From contig JAUQWR010000603.1 in assembly GCA_030835065.1 (NCBI GenBank), positions 1 to 8,120 on the forward strand: a stretch of 8,120 bases of DNA, written 5' to 3'. This DNA comes from Candidatus Kapaibacterium sp. Its GTDB lineage: Bacteria > Bacteroidota > Ignavibacteria > Kapaibacteriales > UBA2268. The notes beneath the pieces are model-generated. The model was not told the DNA's origin. It was given only the letters and a program-made list of their open reading frames with translations, and made no database searches. Both the position numbers and the translations under genes were made by a program. Shown here piece by piece: positions 1 through 6,045 of this stretch (the stretch's first letter is position 1; each line of letters starts with the position of its first letter).

Positions 1-476
1 AAAATTGTCATACCGTTTCCTATTGCGTTTGGATTAATAAATAAATGAAACTCATCAATAAGTCCGGCATTAATTAAAGAAGAAACGAAGGTTCCTCCTC
101 CATAAGCAATAATGTCTTGACCATTTAGTTTTTTTAATCTATTAATTTCTTCAACTAGCTCGCCTTTAACGATTTCTGTATTGTCCCAAATTGATTTTTC
201 CAATGTCTTGGTAAAAACAATTTTTGGAGTTGTTGAAAATTTTACTCCACTATGAAAATCAGGGTCATTTGGATTTTTTGCTACATTGTCCCAATGAGGA
301 ATGAATCCTTCTGCCAATTTTCTTCCTAAAATAATTGTATCAACGGTAGCAGTAATTTCTTTTACATACTCAGAAATGTCGTCCGTCCATGGGTAACTTA
401 TCCAGTCCATTTCACCGTTTTTTCCAGAAATGAAACCGTCAACTGTTATTTGAACTTGCAATTTTAATTTTCTCAT
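1..476 (-). CDS. RibD C-terminal / dihydrofolate-reductase-like protein, 3' end cut by window edge
   Basis: Translating the minus strand from ATG at 476 gives 158 open codons running off position 1, so perhaps the last 15-25 residues are missing. The product begins MRKLKLQVQITVDGFISG and carries the hallmarks of the RibD_C/DHFR-like fold: a first strand ending in VDGFISG (residues 12-18), ILGRKL (49-54), the cofactor-binding glycine turn AYGGGTF (124-130), and the late DEFHLFINP segment (141-149) followed by GNG. Members of this family are cytoplasmic, NAD(P)H-dependent reductase-like proteins, often annotated only as dihydrofolate reductase family protein. They are related to the riboflavin-pathway reductase domain but usually stand alone and have no known substrate. 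The start is supported by AGGA about 10 nt upstream. No copy of the A element precedes it; it follows the small ORF at 567-722 by 90 nt and may share its transcript. The family call is firm; the substrate is unknown. Confidence 0.88.
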   Translation of the reverse strand, partial: MRKLKLQVQITVDGFISGKNGEMDWISYPWTDDISEYVKEITATVDTIILGRKLAEGFIPHWDNVAKNPNDPDFHSGVKFSTTPKIVFTKTLEKSIWDNTEIVKGELVEEINRLKKLNGQDIIAYGGGTFVSSLINAGLIDEFHLFINPNAIGNGMTI

Positions 477-566
477 TATTTTTCCTATATTTTTAATTTA
501 GTTTTCTTATACGCATATTTATCACTGTGTGAATGTCCTTACATATAGCGACAACATTGGTAAAAG

Positions 567-722
567 CTATTTAATAATTCGTCTCTTAATTCTGATGTAA
601 AAAAATACACTTTTAAGGCTATCAACGCTAATTCTTTCTTCAAAGCGTTGTACAACTCCTTTGAAAAGCCCAAAAACAAATTGAGTTTCCACCTGTTGTT
701 CTACTTTTGTTTTATTGTTCAT
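567..722 (-). CDS. possible small ORF (51 aa) immediately downstream of the DUF4268 gene
   Basis: The ATG at 722 lies one base after the TAA that ends the DUF4268 gene (TAA-T-ATG), a spacing typical of translational coupling. The frame stays open for 51 codons to TAG at 567-569. The peptide starts MNNKTKVEQQVETQFVFGL and ends in a basic tail, IRIKRRIIK. It has a charged N-terminus, a short hydrophobic patch (FVFGLFKGVV) and no signal peptide or recognisable domain. I do not recognise it. It could be a genuine small partner of the nuclease-like protein, a remnant of a longer gene, or a chance ORF. The tight junction is the main argument for it; there is no recognisable ribosome binding site beyond the AT-rich end of the upstream gene. 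Confidence 0.4.
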   Translation of the reverse strand: MNNKTKVEQQVETQFVFGLFKGVVQRFEERISVDSLKSVFFYIRIKRRIIK

Positions 723-723
723 A

Positions 724-1842
724 TTATTTGTTCTTAATAAAATTATTCAGTTTTCTAATTGGTTCCTTAAAAGCATTCTCCATTCTAACAGAAGCATCAA
801 TTAAGAATTCATTGATTTTAGGCCAATCAGTTTCATCGAAATAGTTAACTCCACTTAGTTCAGACTTAACTCTGCAAGTAACATTATCATCCATTCTTTC
901 CCAAGTCAATTCACCACCAAAATCACTTTCAATTTTATCTTTCATATTGAAGATAAAATCAAACAAATCTTTGTTTTCCTCTTTATTGCCCCGATTAATA
1001 ATAATCTCACTTCTGCAATAGTTGCTACTTACCGTAATGTTTATATTCACGCCACTCATTCCAATTCCCTTACCAATCCAATTTTCCTTTGATGCAGAAT
1101 TGTTTGCGAATAAATTGTTTTTGGCGTTGCTTGCACTAATGAATTGCTCCCAAAATTTAATTCTTATGTAATGCCTATTCTTTAACGTTTCTTGAACTTC
1201 AATTTCTTCTTGTGCTTTTGAAGCCATACTTATAGCAAAATCTTCGGTGTCTTTTGTCGGTAGGATTTGTTCGACATTTAGAAATAGTTGTTGGTTAAAT
1301 TCAAATGGAGTTACTTTAAAACATTGCAGTCTTATTTTGAAATTCATTAACCACAAAACTGTCGATGTTACTTCCTTTCTGAAATTGGCTGCTACTAAAA
1401 TTAGTCTTTGGGAATTAATACCTTGGTTTAATCCAATTTCTGAGATTTCTCTATTATCAAAGAATTCAGATAGTTTTTCTTCTGCATTTCCATGAGAACC
1501 TAAGTAGTCCTGATATATTTTGATGATTTCTTGTTTTGTCAAACTGGAACAATACGAAGCATATTTAATTACTTGCCAAGTTACATCTCGCCCTGAATCA
1601 TCAAGTTTATTCTCAATGATTACAAGATTTCCTAGTTTGTCTAATGCCAATAAATCGAGTCGTTCATTCGTATCATTGAATCCATTAAACTCTTTTTGAA
1701 TTATCAATAATTCTTCACCTAATGATTCAGGATTATTTGCAATCCATTCCTGTAGATGATCTCGTTCTCGAAATTTTAATTCCGTAAACGACTTTTTCTC
1801 AAGTTTTGAAATTCTATTTTTTTCTCTGTCTATTAGGTACAT
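724..1842 (-). CDS. DUF4268 protein with N-terminal PD-(D/E)XK (DUF91/NucS-like) nuclease core
   Basis: This is a 372-residue cytoplasmic protein with two parts. Residues 20-120 match the DUF91/NucS-like restriction-endonuclease fold: ELKFRERDHLQEWI (21-34), then ERLDLLALD with D63, a glycine turn, and VIIENK with E77 and K79. D63, E77 and K79 form a plausible PD-(D/E)XK metal site, and Q90 in the following helix fits the family pattern. Residues about 222-365 are the DUF4268 domain (start RHYIRIKFWEQFI, later GGELTWERM). Known relatives carry this combination and are annotated as putative endonucleases; the biological role is not established, though the fold and frequent accessory location make nucleic-acid defence or repair a reasonable guess. 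The start at 1842 is 23 nt below repeat element A1, with an AAAGAGA stretch just upstream as a possible ribosome site. No partner methylase, helicase or other defence gene is visible in the window. Confidence 0.88.
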   Translation of the reverse strand: MYLIDREKNRISKLEKKSFTELKFRERDHLQEWIANNPESLGEELLIIQKEFNGFNDTNERLDLLALDKLGNLVIIENKLDDSGRDVTWQVIKYASYCSSLTKQEIIKIYQDYLGSHGNAEEKLSEFFDNREISEIGLNQGINSQRLILVAANFRKEVTSTVLWLMNFKIRLQCFKVTPFEFNQQLFLNVEQILPTKDTEDFAISMASKAQEEIEVQETLKNRHYIRIKFWEQFISASNAKNNLFANNSASKENWIGKGIGMSGVNINITVSSNYCRSEIIINRGNKEENKDLFDFIFNMKDKIESDFGGELTWERMDDNVTCRVKSELSGVNYFDETDWPKINEFLIDASVRMENAFKEPIRKLNNFIKNK

Positions 1843-1865
1843 CGTGTCTCTTTACTATGTGTGCC

Positions 1866-1957
1866 AACTCATTTATCTACGCACTCTCAATAAATGATCA
1901 ATCAAAATAATAAAATATTCTATGACTAAAAAAAATAATTTAATGAAACCAAAAATT
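1866..1957 (-). repeat. A element, copy 1 (conserved AT-rich intergenic element)
   Basis: This is the first of five similar ~90-bp blocks at 1866, 3216, 4841, 6601 and 7965, all in the same orientation. On the plus strand it begins AACTCATTTATCTACGCACT and contains a perfect 7-bp inverted repeat, CATTTAT (1870-1876) and ATAAATG (1890-1896), around a 13-nt loop. An AT-rich middle follows, then an eight-A run. It is nearly identical to copy 3 through the middle section and differs there from copies 2, 4 and 5. In gene orientation it ends 23 nt before the DUF4268 start, so it may carry promoter or 5' leader function. I see no clean Bacteroidota TTTG/TAnnTTTG pair in it. It reads open in one frame, but copies 4 and 5 do not, which argues against coding. 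Confidence 0.85.
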
Positions 1958-2024
1958 GTCGAAGATTGGTCCCTGAGTTTATCGAAGTACGGTCCCTGAG
2001 CTTGTCGAAGGGGAGCCTGTCTTT
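1958..2024. repeat. B repeat tract 1 (GTCGAAG / GGTCCCTGAG repeats)
   Basis: This GC-richer tract abuts A copy 1. It has GTCGAAG at 1958-1964, a variant ATCGAAG at 1981-1987 and GTCGAAG at 2004-2010, with GGTCCCTGAG between them and GGGGAGCCTGTC at the end. The unit can fold weakly (TCCC with GGGA, CTT with AAG). It is the dispersed TTCGACAAGCTCAGGGACC-type repeat that I recall as common between genes in Bacteroidota genomes; that comparison is from memory. It has no array-like spacing with unique spacers, so it is not a CRISPR. Confidence 0.85.
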
Positions 2025-2111
2025 TGAAGCAAAAATGTTGAAGTGGGCTACACTCTCTGTACAACCTACTGAATAGGCAAATTTTTTATACGGCCTGTTA
2101 GTTGATATGCT

Positions 2112-3188
2112 TTATTTCAGGTATTTATTGTCATAATAATTTTTCACTTCATTCAAATAGTTCAAAGTTGATTGCCGAAATCTTTTGTCCTTTAAATTAT
2201 TTTTTAATAATTCATTATAAGAATTGATAAAAAGCAATTCATTGTCTTCAAGGTAGTAAGTCATTATTTGAGCTTTACTTATTCTTGATTTGTCGTAATT
2301 ACCTACTAATGTTTTGGTTTTCTCATTCCAAATGTATTTAACAAAAGTCGAATCGTTGATATATTTTGGACTTTCTGTTGAATCTGAGTATGCTTGGTAA
2401 TAAACCATTTTCAAAGTCAAGGGATTTGTTTTTTGAATTGTTGATTCAAGCCACAATACACGAATACTCCAAGGAAATTGCAAATTTCCATATTCAAGTT
2501 CATTCAATATGGGAATAAGTTTGTTGTCGTAGTATTTGTAGAAATAGAAGTTAAACCAACATATCCCTGTACCACTTTGATAGTTTTCCTTATAATAAAC
2601 AATGGTTTTACCATCAATATCTTTGTAATGCTTTAAATCAAGTCCATATCGATGATAGATTTTATGCTTAGCTATTATCTTATTTCCAGAAAAGAAATAC
2701 ATTTCACAATATCTATCAATATTAGCATCAGCTGGACATATTGCAAATTCTTTGAAGTCATTTTTATTTTTATCAAATGAAACAAAAGTCAACGGAATTA
2801 TTCCATCTTTTAAATTTGCACTGTCAATTTTAAAATCGCCAAATATAGCTTTTGCAATATTTATATTAAGACGCTCTTCTTTACAAGCTTTTTTGAGCTT
2901 TTCAAAGTTTGAACCTGGTATAACAATATTAAGTTGTTGTTGATTTTTAAAGATTGAATCAGAAAAAAATGCTACTTTGTCCATAAGAGGTTGTGAAGGC
3001 AATTTCCCAATACTATCTAAAAATGTTTCAAGTTGTTGGTCACTATATCGAACTGATTTTCTATCCCAATTTGTAGTATCATTAAAAGTATTCAAAGAAT
3101 CTAAATTATTTTTAAGATTAGTTGTCTTTTGTTCGTTATTACATCCAATCAAAGTCAAAAAGATCAATATGTATATTAAATTCTTCAT
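2112..3188 (-). CDS. lipoprotein of unknown function (358 aa)
   Basis: The N-terminus is a lipoprotein signal: MKN, a hydrophobic stretch, then LIGC with the lipidated cysteine at residue 16, followed by a polar linker (NNEQKTTNLKNN). The mature protein should therefore be anchored in a membrane of the envelope. The body is rich in aromatic and charged residues, including YRYGLDLKHYKDIDGKT-like and GTGICWFNFYFYKYYDNK segments, which look like beta-strand-rich extracytoplasmic folds, but I cannot assign a domain. The C-terminus is helical and basic. The start at 3188 gives a textbook signal peptide and lies 27 nt below A copy 2. Downstream, between its stop and B tract 1, is about 80 nt with short CAAC/GTTG inverted segments and no clear terminator. 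The function is unknown; it could be a secreted-cargo chaperone-like or surface-stress protein, but nothing visible decides this. Confidence 0.85.
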   Translation of the reverse strand: MKNLIYILIFLTLIGCNNEQKTTNLKNNLDSLNTFNDTTNWDRKSVRYSDQQLETFLDSIGKLPSQPLMDKVAFFSDSIFKNQQQLNIVIPGSNFEKLKKACKEERLNINIAKAIFGDFKIDSANLKDGIIPLTFVSFDKNKNDFKEFAICPADANIDRYCEMYFFSGNKIIAKHKIYHRYGLDLKHYKDIDGKTIVYYKENYQSGTGICWFNFYFYKYYDNKLIPILNELEYGNLQFPWSIRVLWLESTIQKTNPLTLKMVYYQAYSDSTESPKYINDSTFVKYIWNEKTKTLVGNYDKSRISKAQIMTYYLEDNELLFINSYNELLKNNLKDKRFRQSTLNYLNEVKNYYDNKYLK

Positions 3189-3215
3189 CGTTTTAGTATT
3201 TTAGCCCTACAATTA

Positions 3216-3297
3216 TCTCATTATCTACTTACTCTCAATAAATGCAATATTAAATTAATAAAATTTTATAAAACAAAAAAAATAATTTGTTGAACCG
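3216..3297 (-). repeat. A element, copy 2 (not joined to a B tract)
   Basis: This copy has the same order as the other A copies: CTCATT-ATCTACTTACTCTCA, ATAAATG, an AT-rich middle and an eight-A run. One T is missing from the left arm of the stem (CATTAT instead of CATTTAT), so its stem-loop is imperfect. It is the only copy not directly followed on its right by GTCGAAG: similarity to the others fades after TGAACC at about 3296, and unrelated AT-rich sequence follows to 3363. In its middle it belongs with copies 4 and 5 (AAAACAAAAAAAAT) rather than with copies 1 and 3. It ends 27 nt upstream of the 358-residue lipoprotein gene. Confidence 0.8.
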
Positions 3298-3363
3298 AAA
3301 TACAAAAAAATATGTATGATAATCTCTCTACGATAATCAATCACAAAGAATCTATGTATAAAT

Positions 3364-3468
3364 TTACCTCATCACCATAAATTTTTCAGAATAATTCCCA
3401 ATCTGAATAAAATACAAGCCTTCTGGCAGTTGAGAAATATCAATATTAATAATATCTACACCATATTC
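3364..3468 (-). pseudogene. orphan T9SS type A C-terminal sorting-domain tail
   Basis: Reading the minus strand from 3468 to TAA at 3364-3366 gives 34 codons. The core, DISQLPEGLYFIQI, is followed by a short turn and KFMVMR before the stop. This is the classic end of a type A sorting domain of Bacteroidota type IX secretion cargo, which usually reads like (N/D)(I/L)SxLxxGxYFIxI...KFxKx. There is no start codon, no upstream passenger domain and no signal peptide. On its 5' side the frame runs straight into B tract 2, so the rest of the cargo gene has been lost or replaced. It implies that the genome has, or had, a type IX secretion system. The neighbouring gene at 3634-4800 has its own stop and is not its missing body. 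Confidence 0.8.
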
Positions 3469-3518
3469 CTGTCGAAGTGCGGTCCCTGAGCCTGTCGAAG
3501 GGGAGCTTGTCGAAGTGC
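3469..3518. repeat. B repeat tract 2, between a truncated cargo gene and the next gene's 3' region
   Basis: It contains GTCGAAG at 3471-3477, 3494-3500 and 3508-3514, with GGTCCCTGAGCC and GGGGAGC between them. Unlike the other tracts it is not next to an A element: the 105-bp sorting-domain remnant lies on its left and the region downstream of the 388-residue secreted protein on its right. It therefore sits exactly where a gene was cut, which makes it a candidate recombination junction. A 63-codon minus-strand frame from 3446 to 3637 is a by-product of this repeat and is not annotated. Confidence 0.85.
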
Positions 3519-3524
3519 GTGACT

Positions 3525-3633
3525 TTTACTACTAAACTTGATTTGAAAAACAACTGTTTGATTATAAACAAAACTCTCTTTGGAACACGAAACCACACCT
3601 TTGGGTAGCAGCAGTTATAGACAGTGGTTCTTT
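3525..3633. other. downstream region with motifs resembling a broken Bacteroidota intergenic repeat
   Basis: In gene orientation this follows the stop of the 388-residue gene and reads TATAACTGCTGCTACCC, then GTGGTTTCGTGTTCC, then TTTTGTTTATAATCAAAC, then CAAGTTTAGTAGT before B tract 2. GTTT/AAAC around TATAATC makes a small hairpin. I recall similar strings (an ACTGCTGCTACC start, a GGTTTCGTG centre, a TTTATAATCAAAC stretch) in longer, cassette-like intergenic repeats of this phylum, which normally end with a mirror-image copy of the start. That second arm is absent here, and B tract 2 takes its place. No terminator with a T-run is seen. The resemblance is from memory and uncertain. Confidence 0.3.
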
Positions 3634-4800
3634 TCATTGTCCTTCAAGATTAATACCACGTTTTGTACTTCTTTTCTTTCCATCAATTATTACCACTGAA
3701 CAGGGTTCTATTTGTTCAAGTTTCTTCTTAACAAATTCTCCCTTTTTATTGTAAATATAGGTTGTCACATTACACAGTGTTCCGTCTTCTGAACAATAGA
3801 TTTCTTGATGCATGGTTCCGCTGGGCTGATTGTAGGTTGCACTATAAAATCTACCGTCTGGCAATTGATATTCGTAATTTATTCTTTTCTTGAACTCATC
3901 ATACCGCTCGGTGTACAAATATTCAGGGCACCAGTTTGTGAACCTTCTGTACTCTCTTATATCTCCATCATCAAATCTCACAATGTATTCATTATAAAGC
4001 TCATTGAATTGGTTGTAGAAATATTCATTCTTGATAGAACAGCTGTCTGAAGGTAAAGTGGTAATGTGAACACAATCATCGCTGGTGTTTATTTTATCTA
4101 CATACTTGTTAAAGTAAAAATAGTTATATCCATTGGTTTTGATGTAATATCTCTGTCGTTCTATTGTTACAAGTGTATCGGCACTTCGTAAGATTTTTAA
4201 GTTGCAGAAGTTGCTGAAAAATCCATTTTCAGGTATAGCTAATTTCCCATTGTTAGGAAGATCGATATCTGTATTGTTGTAGTAGTTATAAATTCTGTCA
4301 CCCAAAGCTATACCGTTTGGTTTATAGTTGATTCTTATTTTATAAATGCCGGCAAATAACGGTACACCAAAGCTGTGGTGAGAAGCATTTTGTGTATGAT
4401 AATTATAATAATTTTCAAAATCATTCAAGTAAATGGGGACAATGATTTGTTCAAGTGGTTTCAAATATTTAATCTGAACAGTTCCAGTATCATGCACCAT
4501 CATTTTAAGTATTGGATCTTCGGTGTACCTGAGCAGTGTTGTATTTGTTGCTTTATCGTACGCGCTAAGGCAAAAAAGTTTCTGCCCAATATTTTGTGTA
4601 TGAGGCAGCAAAATTGGATGCGAGTTTTCTTTGTCTGTGTTTGTTATGGTAATATTGAAGGTGATTTTTTCACCTTCGTAGTAGCTTTCTTTATCGGTGC
4701 TTAGTTCAAATTTTATGGGATGATACTTTAAGTCTGCGAAAGCCTTATTGTTTAGTACCAAAGGCAAAAATGTCAAAAAAAATATTTTAATTATGTTCAT
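3634..4800 (-). CDS. secreted protein of unknown function with N-terminal Ig-like beta-sandwich (388 aa)
   Basis: Residues 1-22 form a signal peptide (MNIIKIFFLTFLPLVLNNKAFA, cleavage plausible after AFA), so the product is exported. It has no lipobox. Residues about 30-165 have the look of an Ig-like/BsuPI-type sandwich: FELSTDKESYYEGEKITFNI and TITNTDKENS strands, then a long loop and GIYKIRINYKPNG as a final strand. Residues about 255-345 are a run of short tyrosine- and glycine-rich strands (FNELYNEYIVRFDDGD, YQLPDGRFYSATYN, CSEDGTLCNVTTYIYNKKGE) reminiscent of toxin/antitoxin-repeat or MORN-like hairpins. The C-terminus is basic (IDGKKRSTKRG) and lacks a T9SS sorting domain. The start at 4800 gives the signal peptide and lies 40 nt below A copy 3, with a perfect small palindrome between them. 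No family is recognised with confidence. Confidence 0.82.
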   Translation of the reverse strand: MNIIKIFFLTFLPLVLNNKAFADLKYHPIKFELSTDKESYYEGEKITFNITITNTDKENSHPILLPHTQNIGQKLFCLSAYDKATNTTLLRYTEDPILKMMVHDTGTVQIKYLKPLEQIIVPIYLNDFENYYNYHTQNASHHSFGVPLFAGIYKIRINYKPNGIALGDRIYNYYNNTDIDLPNNGKLAIPENGFFSNFCNLKILRSADTLVTIERQRYYIKTNGYNYFYFNKYVDKINTSDDCVHITTLPSDSCSIKNEYFYNQFNELYNEYIVRFDDGDIREYRRFTNWCPEYLYTERYDEFKKRINYEYQLPDGRFYSATYNQPSGTMHQEIYCSEDGTLCNVTTYIYNKKGEFVKKKLEQIEPCSVVIIDGKKRSTKRGINLEGQ

Positions 4801-4817
4801 TGTTCTCTATATGTTTT

Positions 4818-4831
4818 TGGTAATCTTACCA
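4818..4831. promoter_or_regulatory. short perfect inverted repeat upstream of the secreted-protein gene
   Basis: TGGTAATCTTACCA is a 6-bp perfect inverted repeat with a 2-bp centre, 18 nt before the start codon of the 388-residue gene and just inside the A3 boundary. It could be an operator or a small leader hairpin close to the ribosome site. A 2-nt loop is too tight for a stable RNA hairpin, which favours a DNA site or chance. It is not shared by the other four A-linked genes. Confidence 0.3.
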
Positions 4832-4840
4832 TTTTCTTTA

Positions 4841-4931
4841 ATTCATTTATCTACATACTCTCAATAAATGAACAATCAAAATAATAAAATATTCTATGAC
4901 TAAAAAAAATAATTTAATGAATCCATAACTA
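4841..4931 (-). repeat. A element, copy 3
   Basis: It has a perfect CATTTAT / ATAAATG stem with loop CTACATACTCTCA, then an AT-rich middle almost identical to copy 1 (including TATTCTATGACT) and an eight-A run. It closes with AATCCATAACTAGTCGAAG, which is shared with copies 4 and 5 apart from one or two bases. It passes without a gap into B tract 3. In gene orientation it is the immediate upstream region of the secreted-protein gene, 40 nt from the start codon. Confidence 0.85.
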
Positions 4932-5022
4932 GTCGAAGTGCCCGTCCCAAAACTAGTCGAAGTGCGGTCCCTGAGTTTATCGAAGGGGAGCTTGTCTTAG
5001 TGCCAGTCCCAAAACTTGTCGA
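4932..5022. repeat. B repeat tract 3
   Basis: This is the longest complete tract. GTCGAAG occurs at 4932-4938 and, in CTAGTCGAAGTGC context, again near 4956; a degenerate TTATCGAAGGGG follows near 4979, then TTGTCTTAG near 4993 and TTGTCGAAC near 5017. Segments reading GTCCCAAAACTAGTCGAAG and GGTCCCTGAG separate them. Unit boundaries vary and several copies are decayed, as expected of an old, locally duplicating repeat. Between its right end and the thioesterase stop are about 75 nt with no further element. Confidence 0.85.
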
Positions 5023-5100
5023 ACAACTTTAAATAGTGGCTGAAAAGTTAGGTAATGCACTGACTGCTAAATGTTTTTTGTACGATGTGTATTTTTTTGT

Positions 5101-5871
5101 TTATATTTTCCTCCAAACGGTCATTGCTGTTGCACAGGCCTTATCAGTTCCTTCAATTTTTATTGTGTGTAGGAATGATTTGTCCATTATTTGATTTGTA
5201 TCATTTTTTACCAATGAAACGATTGTTTGCCCTAACTGTGCTTCTGCAATAAATCTACCATCTATAGCATACAAATAATAATTATCGGTTATTTCTTCCG
5301 GAATGGATTCAACCACCCATTGTAAATATCTAATGTTATTGACATGCTTAATCATATCTGTATCATATCTGTTGACTTTGAATTTTATTTCGTAATCATA
5401 GTTGTTTATTACTGGAATTTTTTTAGAAATATCACAATCAATACTTTCTTCATTATAAAGAGACCACCTGTCTTTTATATCACTAAATATTTCAGTGGGT
5501 CTTCTTCTATCGATGTCGAAGAAGATCCATAAACCTTTAGCTCTTCCAATAATATTATTTTGCTCATCGTAAATGATATTTTCTCTAATACCTTTAATGG
5601 AGGTGTATTCCGATAGCCAAGTTCTTATAGTAATTTTTTCTTTATACTTTGGATATCGTTCCATTTGCATAAATCCAGAAATCAAGACCCATCCAATATT
5701 TTTTTCTCTTAGTTGATATAAACTATAGTTTATCGAAAAACAATGGTCTGCAGCTGTTTCTTCTAATAGAGTCAAAATGGTAGTTGGTGATGCAACTCCA
5801 AATTTGTTCATTTCGAAATATCTTAGTTCAAATTCTTTATCGTAATAGTATTTATTCATCTTACTTTTCAA
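5101..5871 (-). CDS. acyl-ACP thioesterase family protein, catalytic Asn apparently replaced by Ile
   Basis: The 256-residue product has the double hot-dog layout of the acyl-ACP thioesterase family (Pfam Acyl-ACP_TE), which hydrolyses acyl-ACP to free fatty acid in the cytosol. The first hot-dog covers residues about 8-130 (FELRYFEMNKFGVASPTTIL, LLEETAADHC, GWVLISGFMQMERYP, then the hallmark AKGLWIFFDIDRRRP). The second covers about 160-256, starting KVNRYDTDMIKHVNNIRYLQ. In plant FatA/FatB and bacterial homologues the active-site signature is D-x-N-x-H-V-N-N, with an acidic residue downstream. Here D172, H176 and E210 (in RFIAEAQLG) are kept, but the expected Asn at 174 is Ile (codon ATT, one base from AAT). 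The frame is intact. M5 is an alternative start. It lies 174 nt downstream of the HXXEE gene with no A element between, so co-transcription is plausible. The family call is strong; activity is doubtful. Confidence 0.92.
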   Translation of the reverse strand: MKSKMNKYYYDKEFELRYFEMNKFGVASPTTILTLLEETAADHCFSINYSLYQLREKNIGWVLISGFMQMERYPKYKEKITIRTWLSEYTSIKGIRENIIYDEQNNIIGRAKGLWIFFDIDRRRPTEIFSDIKDRWSLYNEESIDCDISKKIPVINNYDYEIKFKVNRYDTDMIKHVNNIRYLQWVVESIPEEITDNYYLYAIDGRFIAEAQLGQTIVSLVKNDTNQIMDKSFLHTIKIEGTDKACATAMTVWRKI

Positions 5872-5904
5872 TATTCTTATATTAAGTACTCAACATGACC
5901 CAAA

Positions 5905-5926
5905 ACGTCTATAGAATATCAGACGT
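5905..5926. promoter_or_regulatory. inverted repeat upstream of the thioesterase gene
   Basis: ACGTCT (5905-5910) and AGACGT (5921-5926) are perfect complements around ATAGAATATC. The inner ATA and TAT can pair as well, leaving a GAA loop and one bulged C. It lies 33 nt upstream of the thioesterase start. It could be an operator, a leader hairpin or an internal processing site between the HXXEE gene and the thioesterase. No T-run follows in gene orientation, so it is not a typical intrinsic terminator. Confidence 0.4.
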
Positions 5927-6045
5927 ACAAAAACTACATCTAATCTAGTAAAGTGTCGGCGATTCTCTGTAAGACTTAGGACATCATGAACACGAGCCAG
6001 AGCCGCACTGACGCGCTGCCTAAAGCTCTTCTTGAACAACTCTAG

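Noticed and set aside
1247..1495. Plus-strand ORFs opposite the minus-strand genes (also 2752-2943, 2977-3204, 3805-4050, 4375-4704, 5344-5532)
   Set aside because: All lie antisense within convincing minus-strand genes and have no recognisable domain or start context.
1866..1957. Bacteroidota -33/-7 promoter within A elements
   Set aside because: TTTTG runs and TTATTTTG-like strings occur, but the TAnnTTTG box is not conserved across copies, so no promoter is annotated.
1873..2064. 63-codon minus-strand ORF
   Set aside because: It is made of A copy 1 and B tract 1 read in one frame (LRQAQGPYFDKLRDQ is the translated repeat). The same frame is closed in A copies 4 and 5.
3446..3637. 63-codon minus-strand ORF
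   Set aside because: It overlaps B tract 2 and the T9SS tail in another frame, has repeat-derived sequence and no protein-like features.
5986..6045. Plus-strand 19-codon ORF starting MNTSQSRTDALPK
   Set aside because: Bounded by a nearby in-frame stop upstream, very short, no ribosome site; most likely chance in a GC-richer patch.
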